From VGBO01 sp964453335 (GTDB taxonomy: Bacteria > Actinomycetota > Acidimicrobiia > Acidimicrobiales > CAIXPF01): a DNA stretch of 64,000 bases. Below the pieces are notes generated by a model. It was not told where the DNA came from, searched no databases, and worked only from the letters and a program-made list of their open reading frames with translations. Made by a program: the position numbers and the translations under genes. Shown here in pieces: positions 40,444 through 50,307 of the stretch. The DNA lies in NCBI GenBank assembly GCA_964453335.1, contig CAYVOK010000012.1, positions 29,220-93,219 on the forward strand, in the 5' to 3' direction. Position 1 is the stretch's first letter. Every line of letters starts with the position of its first letter.

Positions 40444-40950
40444 ATGGACCCGGTCGATCTGGCGTTGCTGGTGCTGCGAGTCGCGCTGGGCGTGACGATG
40501 TTCCTGCACGGTGCGAACAAGGTGCGGGGCGGTCTCGCCGGTGCGGCGGGCTGGTTCGCGTCGATGGGGATGCGACCCGGGATGTTGAACGCCCGTCTCG
40601 CAGCCGGGAGCGAGATCGTCGCCGGCCTCGCGTTCGCGGTCGGGTTCGGTACTCCGGTGGCCGCCGCGGCGATCGTGGGGACGATGGTGGTCGCCGGGAT
40701 CACCGCGCACCGGGACAAGGGCTTCTTCATCTTCAACCCGGACCAGGGCTGGGAGTACGTGTTCGTGCTGGCCGTCGCCGCGTTCACCGTCGGGGCGATC
40801 GGCGGCGGTCGGATCTCGGTCGACGCACTCCTCGGCATCGGGGACGATGCCGGGCTCGCGACCGGTTGGTGGTGGGCGGCGATCGCAGGGATCGGCGGTG
40901 TCGGCGGCGGGCTCGCCCACCTCGCCGTGTTCTGGCGCCCGCGCCGCTGA
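40444..40950 (+). CDS. DoxX-family membrane protein
   Basis: A 168-aa protein with four membrane helices (about 5-22, 52-70, 75-95, 105-125) and a fifth hydrophobic stretch near the end. FLHGANKVRGG after helix 1 and GSEIVAGLAF are the DoxX signatures. Members are quinone- or redox-linked membrane proteins of loosely known role. The 13-bp spacing between the divergent boxes links its control with that of the LLM gene. Confidence 0.84.
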   Translation: MDPVDLALLVLRVALGVTMFLHGANKVRGGLAGAAGWFASMGMRPGMLNARLAAGSEIVAGLAFAVGFGTPVAAAAIVGTMVVAGITAHRDKGFFIFNPDQGWEYVFVLAVAAFTVGAIGGGRISVDALLGIGDDAGLATGWWWAAIAGIGGVGGGLAHLAVFWRPRR

Positions 40951-40981
40951 GGGGCACCGGGTCCGACCTCGGGCCGACCGG

Positions 40982-40987
40982 TAGGGT
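40982..40987 (+). promoter_or_regulatory. -10-like box of the carboxylase gene
   Basis: TAGGGT, 7 nt before GTG 40995; no ribosome site. Confidence 0.5.
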
Positions 40988-40994
40988 CGGCGCC

Positions 40995-42605
40995 GTGGGG
41001 GACGAACGGGACGAACGGGAACGGACACGGGTCGAGACGGAGGCGCTCCTCGCTGCGGTCGAGGCCAAGCGGGCGCTCGGGCTCGACGCGACGAGGCCGG
41101 CGGCGGTGGCCCGCCAGCACGACCGGGGTCGGCGCACCGCTCGTGAGCGGGTGGCCGTCCTCACCGACCCCGGCAGCTTCCTCGAGGTCGGTGCTCTGGT
41201 GGAGCCGGGCCGGGAGACCGCGTTCACCGAGGATCTCGAGGCACCGGGCGACGGGGTCGTCACCGGCTCCGCGACCGTCGACGGTCGACCGGTGTCGATC
41301 GTGAGTTTCGACTTCACGATCCTCGGCGGCTCGAACGGCAAGGTCGGTGGGGCGAAGCACGCCCGGGTGACGCACGCCGCGCTCGAGCACGGGCATCCGC
41401 TCGTACTGCTCCTCGAGGGTGGCGGCCACCGGATCCAGGAGGGACTCGACGCCCGGCACTTCGCGGCGGGAGGCAACGCCCCCGGCGGTCTCGGCACGTT
41501 CGCGGCGATGGCGCGCATGTCGGGCTGGGTCCCGATGTGTGCGGCCATGCTCGGCGCAGGTTTCGCCGGCCCCACGAACTTCGCCGGTCTGTGCGACTTC
41601 GTGGTGATGACCCGTCGTTCGACGATGGGCATCGCCGGGCCGGCGCTCGTGAAGGCGGCGACCGGTCAGCAGCTCACGAACGAGGAGATGGGCGGCCCCG
41701 ACGTGCAGGCGACGCGGCACGGTCTCGCCGACCTCGCCGTCGAGGACGACGACGAGGCGCTCGCGGCGGTGCAACGGTTCCTGTCGTACTTCCCCTCGAA
41801 CGCGTCGCTGCCGGTACCGGTCGCACCGTGCGACGACCCGATCGATCGACGGGACGACGACCTGTTGGAGCTCGTCCCGACGAACCCGCGCAAGGGGTAC
41901 GACGTCCGCCGGGTCGTGGAGCGGATCGCCGACGTCGGGTCGGTGATGGAGCTGAAGCCGACGTTCGCGAAGAACATCGTGACGTCGCTCGTCCGGCTCG
42001 ATGGGCGACCGGTCGGCGTCGTCGCGAACAACCCGGGGCATCTCGCCGGGATGCTCGACGCGAACGCGTGCGACAAGGCCGCGCACTTCATCGCGCTGTG
42101 CGACGCGTTCGGCCTCCCGCTCGTGTTCCTCATCGACATGCCCGGGTTCCTGATCGGCCCCGGCGCCGAGCGCACTGCGCTCGGTCGCCGCAGCGCGAAG
42201 CTCGTCCACGAACTCGGCAACGCGACCGTGCCGCGGGCGTCGGTGGTGCTGCGCAAGGGGTACGGCCTCGGGTACTTCGCGATGGCAGGCGGTAGGGCGT
42301 TCGATGCCGACCTCGCCGTCGCGTGGCCGGGTGCGGAGATCTGTGCCATGAACATCGAAGGGGCGGTCGACGTCGCCTATCGCGCCGACTATCTCGCCGC
42401 GCCCGACCCGACGGCCCGACGGGACGAACTGATCGGCGTGTTCCGGGCGCAGCGCGGGGCGTTGCGCGGTGCCGAGGCGTTCGGGATCGACGATGTGATC
42501 GACCCGCGCGACACCCGCCGCCTGCTTGCCACCACGTTCGCCCGCACCGCGCCGCGCCGAGTCGCGGCGTTCCCGCCGCGGCACCGGACGATCCCACCGA
42601 TCTGA
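40995..42605 (+). CDS. acyl-CoA carboxylase beta subunit (carboxyltransferase)
   Basis: A 536-aa crotonase-fold carboxyltransferase that moves CO2 from biotin to an acyl-CoA. N half: RTARERVAVLTDPGSFLEVG, LLLEGGGHRIQEG. C half: GVVANNPGHLAGMLDANACDKAAHF and FLIDMPGFLIGP, the acyl-CoA and biotin oxyanion regions. It differs from the PccB at 46985-48535 and looks like the methylcrotonyl- or geranyl-type paralogues that act with branched substrates. No biotin carboxylase subunit is in the window. GTG 40995 is 7 nt from TAGGGT. Confidence 0.88.
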   Translation: MGDERDERERTRVETEALLAAVEAKRALGLDATRPAAVARQHDRGRRTARERVAVLTDPGSFLEVGALVEPGRETAFTEDLEAPGDGVVTGSATVDGRPVSIVSFDFTILGGSNGKVGGAKHARVTHAALEHGHPLVLLLEGGGHRIQEGLDARHFAAGGNAPGGLGTFAAMARMSGWVPMCAAMLGAGFAGPTNFAGLCDFVVMTRRSTMGIAGPALVKAATGQQLTNEEMGGPDVQATRHGLADLAVEDDDEALAAVQRFLSYFPSNASLPVPVAPCDDPIDRRDDDLLELVPTNPRKGYDVRRVVERIADVGSVMELKPTFAKNIVTSLVRLDGRPVGVVANNPGHLAGMLDANACDKAAHFIALCDAFGLPLVFLIDMPGFLIGPGAERTALGRRSAKLVHELGNATVPRASVVLRKGYGLGYFAMAGGRAFDADLAVAWPGAEICAMNIEGAVDVAYRADYLAAPDPTARRDELIGVFRAQRGALRGAEAFGIDDVIDPRDTRRLLATTFARTAPRRVAAFPPRHRTIPPI

Positions 42606-42622
42606 ACCCGAGGAGAGCGCCG

Positions 42623-43255
42623 ATGGCCTTCGACCAGCGCACCGTGCACGCCGACACCCGCCGTCGCCTGATCGCCCTCGGGCGTTCGCTCGACGACGTC
42701 GCGGCGGCCCGCACGGTCCCGGCCTGCCCGGCGTGGACCGTGCACGACGTGTTCGCACACGTCGTCGGCGTACCCACCGACATCATGGACGGCCGGACGA
42801 CGGACCTCGGTTCCGACGCCTGGACCGCCGTGCAGGTCGACCGGTTCCGGGGCCGATCCCTCGCCGACGTGTTGGACGCGTGGGAGGCGGTCGCCCCCCG
42901 GATCGACGCGTTCGTCGATGCCGATCCGATCTGGGGGCTGCGGTTCAACGCCGACCTCGTGACCCACGAGCACGATCTCGCCGGTGCGCTCGGTCGCCCT
43001 GCACCGCGGGACGGTGCCGCCGTCGAGGCCGGTCTCGCCCGGTACCTCCCGGCGTTCCACGACCGGTCCACGGCTGCCGGCCTGCCACCGGTCACCCCGA
43101 CGGGTTCCGACTTCGAACTGCTGCGGGCGTTGACGGGCCGGCGATCGGTCGCGCAGATGCGGGGGCTCGGCTGGCCGACCGGTGTCGACCCGACGCCGTA
43201 CCTGCCCCTCGTCAGCAACTACGGCGTCCCCGCCGTCGATCTCGTGGAGGGCTGA
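42623..43255 (+). CDS. TIGR03083-family DinB-like protein (mycothiol-linked)
   Basis: A 210-aa four-helix bundle. RRLIALGRSLDDVAAARTVPACPAWTVHDVFAHVVGV contains the CPAWTV-x-D-x-x-x-H block, with His in HVVG and a later VTHEHDLAGAL giving the His residues of a metal site. The family includes mycothiol-dependent maleylpyruvate isomerase. ATG 42623 has GAGGAG about 8 nt upstream. It is followed by a VOC protein with a 1-nt stop/start overlap (TGATG), so it is part of the carboxylase operon. Confidence 0.85.
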   Translation: MAFDQRTVHADTRRRLIALGRSLDDVAAARTVPACPAWTVHDVFAHVVGVPTDIMDGRTTDLGSDAWTAVQVDRFRGRSLADVLDAWEAVAPRIDAFVDADPIWGLRFNADLVTHEHDLAGALGRPAPRDGAAVEAGLARYLPAFHDRSTAAGLPPVTPTGSDFELLRALTGRRSVAQMRGLGWPTGVDPTPYLPLVSNYGVPAVDLVEG

Positions 43256-43656
43256 TGCCGCTCGGTCATCTCGGTGTGAACGTGTCCGACCTCGACGCGG
43301 CGCGGCGCTACTACGGCGTGCTGCTGCCGGCGTTGCGGTTCGAGCCGTTCCTCGACAACGCCGACGAGTTCGCGTACCGGCCGGCGGGTGGGAAGCCGGG
43401 CACGTACCTGTTCTTCTACCCGACCGAGGAGCCCGGGCCCTACAGCCGTCGGGCGACGGGTCTGCAGCACCTGGCATTCGCCGTGCCGACCCGGGGCGAC
43501 GTCGTGCGGGCGCACGAGCTCGTCGTGTCGCTCGGGTCGGTCGTGGTGGAGGAACCGCGGGTCTTCCCGCAGTACCCGCAGCCGTACTTCGCGTGTTTCT
43601 GGAACGATCCCGACGGTTTCCTGCTCGAGGCGGTCTGCCACCACGACCGCGACTGA
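43255..43656 (+). CDS. VOC-superfamily (glyoxalase-like) protein
   Basis: A 133-aa protein with two beta-alpha-beta-beta-beta units. Likely metal ligands: His5 in LGHLGVNV, His in LQHLAFAV and Glu in FLLEAVCH. The reaction cannot be named. Start and previous stop share one base. The stop codon lies in a 9-bp stem shared with the convergent LLM gene. Confidence 0.82.
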   Translation: MPLGHLGVNVSDLDAARRYYGVLLPALRFEPFLDNADEFAYRPAGGKPGTYLFFYPTEEPGPYSRRATGLQHLAFAVPTRGDVVRAHELVVSLGSVVVEEPRVFPQYPQPYFACFWNDPDGFLLEAVCHHDRD

Positions 43657-43669
43657 GTGTTCAGTCGCG
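43648..43669. terminator. 9-bp hairpin holding both convergent stop codons
   Basis: CGCGACTGA (43648-43656) pairs perfectly with TCAGTCGCG (43661-43669) around a GTGT loop; the TGA and TCA stops are the innermost 3 bp of the stem. Confidence 0.75.
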
Positions 43670-44668
43670 CAGCTGCGGAAGGACCTCGGTGGCGATGCGT
43701 TCGAGGTTCCGGCCCATGAACTCGGGGTCGAGACCGGGCGGGAGACCGGCGGTCGCGACGTCGGTGATCCCGTAGTCGGCCCGGAACTTCCGGAGTTCGG
43801 CGACGCAGTGTGCCGCGTCGCCGACGATCCAGGTCTGCGGGATGGGTGACGCATCACGCTTGTTCCACGTGTACTCGTCAGGGGTCACGGAGAAGAAGTG
43901 GTCGTACACGCCCATGCGATAGCGCTCGGCGTCGCGCACCATCGGCCAGTCGCGTTCGGGGTCGTCGGTGACGAGAACGGAACGGGCGATGCCGATCCGG
44001 TAGTCGTCGGGGTTCTCGCCGCGAGCGACGAGTTCCTCCCGCCAGGGGTGCACGACCTCCTCGGGCGTGCCCTGCGGCAGCAGGTGGGTGCCGAACCGAG
44101 CGGCACGTCGGGCTCCGCCCTCCTTCATCGCGGCGATCCACAGCGGCGGCCCACCCGGCTGGTACGGCTTCGGGAACACCTCGACGCCCTGCACCTGGTA
44201 GCGCTTGCCGACGAAGTCGACCGGCCCGTCGGACCATGCCTGCCGGAGGATCTCGATCGCTTCTTCGGTGAGGGAGACCCGCTGGCGGACGGTGTGACCG
44301 AATGCGGCGAACTCCTCCGGCACGTATCCCATGCCGATGCCGAACTCCATCCGACCACGGCTCAGCTGGTCGAGCACGGCGAGCTCCTCGGCGAGGCGCA
44401 CCGGGTGGTAGAGCGGCAGGAGGGCGATGTCGTTCGAGATGCGGATCCGGCTCGTGACCGCCGCGATCGCCCCGGCCAGCGGCTGGAACGCCGGCAGGTA
44501 GCCGTCGCGCACGAAGTGGTGCTCGGTGAACCACACGAAGTCGAGACCGAGCCGGTCGGCGAGCGCCGCCTGTTCGACGGTGGCCGCGTAGACGTCGGCC
44601 ATCGTCGCGTCGCGCCCCTCGCGCATGCGGCAGTCGTACATAACCCCGAACCGGAACGGCTGTGTCAT
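43661..44668 (-). CDS. LLM-class flavin/F420-dependent oxidoreductase
   Basis: A 335-aa luciferase-like monooxygenase family enzyme. RFGVMYDCRM, GLDFVWFTEHHFVRDGYLP, IRISNDIALLPLYHPVRLAEE and GRMEFGIGMGYVPEEF are typical blocks. Substrate unknown. ATG 44668 follows TACGGT by 7 nt, which sets the start; the longer upstream frame looks non-coding. It is divergent from an MFS gene. Confidence 0.88.
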   Translation of the reverse strand: MTQPFRFGVMYDCRMREGRDATMADVYAATVEQAALADRLGLDFVWFTEHHFVRDGYLPAFQPLAGAIAAVTSRIRISNDIALLPLYHPVRLAEELAVLDQLSRGRMEFGIGMGYVPEEFAAFGHTVRQRVSLTEEAIEILRQAWSDGPVDFVGKRYQVQGVEVFPKPYQPGGPPLWIAAMKEGGARRAARFGTHLLPQGTPEEVVHPWREELVARGENPDDYRIGIARSVLVTDDPERDWPMVRDAERYRMGVYDHFFSVTPDEYTWNKRDASPIPQTWIVGDAAHCVAELRKFRADYGITDVATAGLPPGLDPEFMGRNLERIATEVLPQLRD

Positions 44669-44675
44669 GCGGTCG

Positions 44676-44681
44676 ACCGTA
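44676..44681 (-). promoter_or_regulatory. -10-like box of the LLM gene
   Basis: TACGGT on the minus strand, 7 nt before ATG 44668. Confidence 0.48.
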
Positions 44682-44733
44682 CTCCGCCGACCGGCGGGCG
44701 ACACCGGTACGCTCGGCGGTCGCAGGGGGTGCG

Positions 44734-45960
44734 ATGACGGCGATGGCGCAGGGTCCACGACCGACAGGGGCACGGGCGTCGTTCAGCGTGCCCGGGTTCG
44801 GACGCACGTGGGCCACGGGGTGGATGTGGCACGGTTCGCGCTGGGCGGCGATCTTCGTGTCGACGTTCGAGGTGAACCGGCGGACCGGCAACCCGCTGCT
44901 CGTGCAGATCGTCGGCAGCGTGTTCTTCGCGCCGATGTTCTTCGGCGGGATCCTCGCCGGCCTCGTGTCGGACCGGTTCGACCGGGCCCGCACGATCAGC
45001 GGTCAGCTCCTCGTGCTCGCCCCGGCATCGCTCGTCATGGGGGTGCTGGTCGCCACCGACCATGCGCCGCTGTGGTCGTTCTACGTGTTCGTGCTCCTCG
45101 TCGGTGTGGGCAACGTGGTCGACATGACGAGCCGTCGCACGTTCGTGCTCGATCTCGTCGGTCCGTCGCTCGTCACGAACGCCGTCGCGCTCGAGTCGTT
45201 CGCACTGTTCGGGGGGAACACCCTCGGTTCAGCTTCGGGTGGTGCGCTGATCGACGCGCTCGGCGTGGGCGCGGTGTTCGGCGTGATCGGCGGCGTCTAC
45301 CTCGCCGCGTTCCTACTGTTCCGCTCGGTGCCGCCGATCGCCGTGCGGCGGACCGGACCGCCGTCGTCCGTGCGCGCCGACCTGCGGGAGGGCCTGGTGC
45401 TGCTCCGCGCGAACCCGTCGTTGCGGAGCCTGCTCGGGGTGACGGTGGTGCTGAACTTCTTCTTCTTCGCCTTCATGCCGCTCGTGCCCGTGTTCGCGTC
45501 GAAGCTCGAGGTCGGCGCCCTGCTGGCCGGTCTGCTCGCATCCGCCAACGGCCTCGGGACGATGGCCGGTTCGTACGTGATCGCCTCGTGGCAACCGACG
45601 GTGCGCGGGCGGATCTACGTGGTCGGCGGGGCGATGGGCATGGTGATGCTCGCCGTGTTCGCGAACATGCCCGTGTACGCACTCGCCCTCCCTGCGCTGT
45701 TCCTGTGCGGGTTCTGCGCGGCGGGCTTCGGTTCGACGCAGGGTTCCCTCGTCGCCGAGGTGACCGACCCGGAGGTCCGGGGCCGGGCGATGGGCCTGTT
45801 GTCGATGGCGATCGGGAGTCTGCCCTTCGGCATGTTCAGCCTGGGTGTGCTCGCCCGGGAGACGAACCCGTCGCTTGCCGTCACGGTGAGCAGCGCTGCC
45901 GGTCTCGTGGTCCTCGCCCTCTGGCTCCTGCGGCGACCGGAGATCCGGCGGGTGGCCTGA
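44734..45960 (+). CDS. MFS transporter (enterobactin-exporter-like)
   Basis: A 408-aa membrane transporter with about 12 helices. AGLVSDRFDRARTISG is the loop 2-3 motif A, and TSRRTFVLDLVGPSLVTNAVALES is typical of the EntS/MFS_3 group. Probably a drug or metabolite exporter; the substrate is unknown. ATG 44734 has AGGGGGT upstream, so it is not leaderless; a TACGCT lies at 44709-44714. Convergent with the thioesterase-like gene, 6 bp apart. Confidence 0.86.
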   Translation: MTAMAQGPRPTGARASFSVPGFGRTWATGWMWHGSRWAAIFVSTFEVNRRTGNPLLVQIVGSVFFAPMFFGGILAGLVSDRFDRARTISGQLLVLAPASLVMGVLVATDHAPLWSFYVFVLLVGVGNVVDMTSRRTFVLDLVGPSLVTNAVALESFALFGGNTLGSASGGALIDALGVGAVFGVIGGVYLAAFLLFRSVPPIAVRRTGPPSSVRADLREGLVLLRANPSLRSLLGVTVVLNFFFFAFMPLVPVFASKLEVGALLAGLLASANGLGTMAGSYVIASWQPTVRGRIYVVGGAMGMVMLAVFANMPVYALALPALFLCGFCAAGFGSTQGSLVAEVTDPEVRGRAMGLLSMAIGSLPFGMFSLGVLARETNPSLAVTVSSAAGLVVLALWLLRRPEIRRVA

Positions 45961-45966
45961 GCCCGT

Positions 45967-46773
45967 TCAGTGTTCGTGGTCGAACACGAGCGCGAGCTGC
46001 CGCGACGTGGCGAGGAGCCGCCGGTCGGGTGACCACAGCTCGGCGTCCTCCTGGTGGTACCCCTCGGCGGAGGTGCCGGACCGCAACACGATCAGGCACT
46101 CGTCGTCGGCGTCGAGGCCGAGTGTCGCCGTGCGGAAGTACGTGGTCAGCTCGATCGTCGTCGTGTGCAGCCGTTCGGCTCGCCCGGGATCGGTGACGTG
46201 GGTCCGCAGCGACGGCGGCCAGTTGTCCATGAGGCTCGCCACGACGACGTGGTCGTAGGGGACGGGTGGTTCCATCCGCAGCCAACCGCCCCAGCACCCG
46301 GGTTCGGTGATCGCGAACCGCCGTTGCAGGCGGGCGCGGATCTTCAGGTCGTTCGCGCCGACGGGCCGATCGTCGAGTGGGGTGTCGGCGGGCGCGCCGA
46401 CCGGCGGCGCCGCCTGGTCGACGACGTCGAGCACCGGGTCCTGCACGGTGCCGAAGGTGACACGCGACCGGCACAGGACGCGGTCCCCCTGGCGGAGGTC
46501 GACGGCGACGAGCACGATGCGCCGCCCGGCACGCTCGACGACCCCGTGCAGCTCGATCGGACCCTCGACGGCGGTGGCGAGGTACTGCGTCGTCTGGATC
46601 CGCGGGGTGACGTCGTCGCGCACGGCACCGACGGTGGCGACCGCGGCGCGCAACAGCAGCGCAGCGAGCAGACCCCCGTTCGGACCGACGACGATCCACC
46701 AACGGTCGTCGAGAACTGCCGAGAACCGACCGTCCCCGACCGCGGTGATGCGCGTGTCGTCGCAGAAGTCCAC
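45967..46773 (-). CDS. TesB-like acyl-CoA thioesterase
   Basis: A 268-aa double-hotdog thioesterase. GPNGGLLAALLLRAAVATV and TPRIQTTQYLATAVEGPIEL are the first hotdog; the second covers about 150-268 (VVVASLMDNWPPSLRTH, TIELTTYFRT). GTG 46773 is chosen because it gives the family's normal N terminus and lies 11 nt after the epsilon-subunit stop. Last gene of the carboxylase unit, probably releasing CoA esters made there. Confidence 0.8.
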   Translation of the reverse strand: MDFCDDTRITAVGDGRFSAVLDDRWWIVVGPNGGLLAALLLRAAVATVGAVRDDVTPRIQTTQYLATAVEGPIELHGVVERAGRRIVLVAVDLRQGDRVLCRSRVTFGTVQDPVLDVVDQAAPPVGAPADTPLDDRPVGANDLKIRARLQRRFAITEPGCWGGWLRMEPPVPYDHVVVASLMDNWPPSLRTHVTDPGRAERLHTTTIELTTYFRTATLGLDADDECLIVLRSGTSAEGYHQEDAELWSPDRRLLATSRQLALVFDHEH

Positions 46774-46784
46774 GGTGCGTCGGC

Positions 46785-46984
46785 TCAGCGGTAGCCGGCG
46801 GGGATCTCGCGGCGCAGCGGGGCCGGCTTCGACCACCACCGACCGGAGAAGCGCCAACGTTCCGCCTCGCCACCGGTAGCCGGTGCACCGTCGAGCGCGA
46901 CGGGCTTCGGCCACAGCGCCTCGTAGGCCGCGAGGATCGCCGCGACCTCCTCGGGGCGCGGGGTCGGCGTGATTTCCGGGCCGC

Positions 46985-46988
<4 letters not shown>
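46785..46988 (-). CDS. acyl-CoA carboxylase epsilon subunit
   Basis: A 67-aa protein typical of actinobacteria (AccE/PccE). It has RPEEVAAILAAYEALW, an acidic middle and the WRFSGRWWSKPAPLRRE end that marks the family. It binds the alpha and beta subunits and stimulates the complex. GTG 46988 overlaps the pccB stop by 4 bp. Its presence shows that the beta subunit upstream works as an actinobacterial-type carboxylase. The alpha subunit is elsewhere. Confidence 0.87.
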
Positions 46989-48535
<1,547 letters not shown>

Positions 48536-48543
48536 GGGCGGCA

Positions 48544-48549
48544 ACGCTA
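48544..48549 (-). promoter_or_regulatory. -10-like box of pccB
   Basis: TAGCGT on the minus strand, 8 nt before ATG 48535, within the 57 bp after the nitrile hydratase operon. It suggests pccB has its own start. Confidence 0.45.
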
Positions 48550-48592
48550 CCCGTGGGCGTCGGGGGGGCGGAAACTCTCCGCCGTCGCGATC

Positions 48593-48967
48593 TCAGCCGT
48601 CGAGCGGTTCGAGCACGACGGGCTGCCCGTGCGGGGTCCGCAGGTAGGCGGCCCGCCATGCATCGGCGTAGCGGTCGACCTCGGCGTCGGGGGCGACGCC
48701 GGTGCGCCCGCAGAGGTCCTCGAGCGCCCGCACCCAGTGCTCGTAGTACGTGTCGCCGAGGTCGGGGTCGCCTGCGGCCCGGGCCGCCGCGATCGCTGCG
48801 GCGAGGGCCTCGGTCCACGCCGCCCAGGTGAACGCGCCGGCCTCGACGAGCCCGATGGTGAGCGCCACGGCTTCGGCGTGCCAGGCCTCGGCGAAGACGG
48901 GGCCGTCCTCGTCGCCGGGCAGGCCGACGGGGAGGTCGGGCAGCGGACCGACGGTCGGGGCCGTCAC
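48593..48967 (-). CDS. nitrile hydratase accessory protein
   Basis: A 124-aa helper of the small NHase activator family (P14K/NhlE type). VFAEAWHAEAVALTIGLVEAGAFTWAAWTEAL is the diagnostic block, followed by YYEHWVRALEDL. These proteins carry cobalt into the alpha subunit (self-subunit swapping). GTG 48967 overlaps the beta-subunit stop by 4 bp. Third gene of the alpha-beta-accessory operon. Confidence 0.9.
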   Translation of the reverse strand: MTAPTVGPLPDLPVGLPGDEDGPVFAEAWHAEAVALTIGLVEAGAFTWAAWTEALAAAIAAARAAGDPDLGDTYYEHWVRALEDLCGRTGVAPDAEVDRYADAWRAAYLRTPHGQPVVLEPLDG

Positions 48968-49587
48968 GCCGCCTCCAGGTGCTCGTCCCACAGTTCGATG
49001 TACACGGCGTCCCGTCCGGTGGCGTCCGGCCCCCACAGGTCGGCCGCCTCGAAGCGGACGAGGTACGTGTGGCCGGGTTCGCACCGGTCCTCGGCCGCGG
49101 CCTCGGGCAACGGATCCACGCCTGCGACCCGGACGACGGTGCCGACCCTTCCGCGCACGTAGCGCGGTTGCCTGGTGTGCCCGGCGGGGTTGCGCACCAC
49201 GGCCCGGACCCGGTCGCCGGTCGACCACGTCGGTGCACGGTCGGTGGCGAACACCGGGGTCCACCGGTCCTCACGGGCGCGGACCGGGGTGTCGGCGACA
49301 CCGGTGCGCAGCTCGTCCTCGGTGACGAGACCCTCGGCGACGGCGAGGGCGCAGACGGCCTCGAACCACTTCTCGAAGTAGCTGCGCCGCAGGTAGTCGA
49401 GCGGCGCCTGGGTCTCGATGGTGTGGCGGAACCGGTCGAGGCTCCACCGACCGAGCCGGAGGGTGCCGAGCATGAGCGCGCACGCCGTGCCCTCCCACGG
49501 CTCGTGGAACGGCGGTTCGAGGTGTTCCGGTTCGGCGTCGACGGGTCCGAACCCGTGCATCCCGCCGAGGTCGTGGATGCGGTTCAC
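48964..49587 (-). CDS. nitrile hydratase beta subunit
   Basis: A 207-aa subunit. The start NRIHDLGGMHGFGPV is diagnostic; LRRSYFEKWFEAV and FSTGDRV-like TWSTGDRVRAVVRNP followed by RYVRGRVGTVVRV (an SH3-like fold) are also typical. The two conserved arginines that contact the Cys-sulfenic acids should be in this subunit. GTG 49587 overlaps the alpha stop by 4 bp. With alpha it converts nitriles to amides in the cytosol. Confidence 0.93.
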   Translation of the reverse strand: MNRIHDLGGMHGFGPVDAEPEHLEPPFHEPWEGTACALMLGTLRLGRWSLDRFRHTIETQAPLDYLRRSYFEKWFEAVCALAVAEGLVTEDELRTGVADTPVRAREDRWTPVFATDRAPTWSTGDRVRAVVRNPAGHTRQPRYVRGRVGTVVRVAGVDPLPEAAAEDRCEPGHTYLVRFEAADLWGPDATGRDAVYIELWDEHLEAA

Positions 49588-50255
49588 GGCGCCACCGTGT
49601 CGGCGGGTGGGCGGGCCCGTTCGACGCCGACCATCGCATTGCGGCCGACGAGGGCGGCGAGGGCCGTCTCGTCGAGACCGTCGGTGCCGGCCGGCCGTTC
49701 GGGGAGGACGAGGTAGCGGACCTCGGAGTTCGAGTCCCACACACGCACCTCGACGTCGTCGGCGACCTCGGTGCCGAACTCGGCGAGGACGCCGCGGGGG
49801 TCCTGCACGACCCGTGCCCGGTACGGCGCCGACTTGTACCAGACGGGCGGGAGGCCGAGCAGTTGGAGCGGGTAGCACGAACAGAGCGTGCAGACGACGA
49901 CGTTGTGCACCTCGGGGGTGTTCTCCACGACGACGAGACGGACGCCCGGGTCGAGTCCCCGGATCCCGTGCTCACGTGCGGCCTCGGTGCCGTCGTCGAG
50001 CAGACGTGCGCGGAAGGCCGGGTCGACCCACGCCCTGGCGATCACCCCCGCACCGAGGTGTGGGCCGATGCGGTGCTCGTACGCGTCGACGATGCGGTCG
50101 ACGGTCGCCTCGGTGACGATGCCCTTGGCGGCGAGCACGCTCTGCAACGCCTTCACCCGGAGGGCGAGCGGCGGCGGCACGTCGCTGTGGTCGTGGCCGT
50201 CGTGACCGTGATCATGGTGGTGGTCGTCGTGGTCGTGATCGTGAGCGTGTCCCAC
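49584..50255 (-). CDS. nitrile hydratase alpha subunit, cobalt type, with His-rich N terminus
   Basis: A 223-aa catalytic subunit. The metal-binding motif is Cys122-Thr-Leu-Cys125-Ser-Cys127; Thr in the second place marks the cobalt form (iron forms have Ser). HNVVVCTLCSCYP and LGLPPVWYKSAPYRARVV are typical, and thiocyanate hydrolase is the only close alternative. Residues 3-23 have 11 His and 7 Asp, absent from ordinary alpha subunits, and may collect cobalt. GTG 50255 is 7 nt from a TACAGT box. No amidase gene is nearby. Confidence 0.94.
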   Translation of the reverse strand: MGHAHDHDHDDHHHDHGHDGHDHSDVPPPLALRVKALQSVLAAKGIVTEATVDRIVDAYEHRIGPHLGAGVIARAWVDPAFRARLLDDGTEAAREHGIRGLDPGVRLVVVENTPEVHNVVVCTLCSCYPLQLLGLPPVWYKSAPYRARVVQDPRGVLAEFGTEVADDVEVRVWDSNSEVRYLVLPERPAGTDGLDETALAALVGRNAMVGVERARPPADTVAP

Positions 50256-50262
50256 GGCGCGG

Positions 50263-50301
50263 ACTGTACCGCCCGAGGTCGACGCCGGGCCTCGCTAGCC
50301 T
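50263..50301. promoter_or_regulatory. divergent -10-like boxes for nitrile hydratase and LOG genes
   Basis: Minus TACAGT (50268-50263), 7 nt from GTG 50255; plus TAGCCT (50296-50301), 6 nt from GTG 50308. Confidence 0.5.
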
Positions 50302-50307
50302 CGGCCC

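Noticed and set aside
39411..42758. Minus-strand open frame of 1115 codons
   Set aside because: Antisense to the carboxylase and DoxX genes and in another frame than the real LLM gene.
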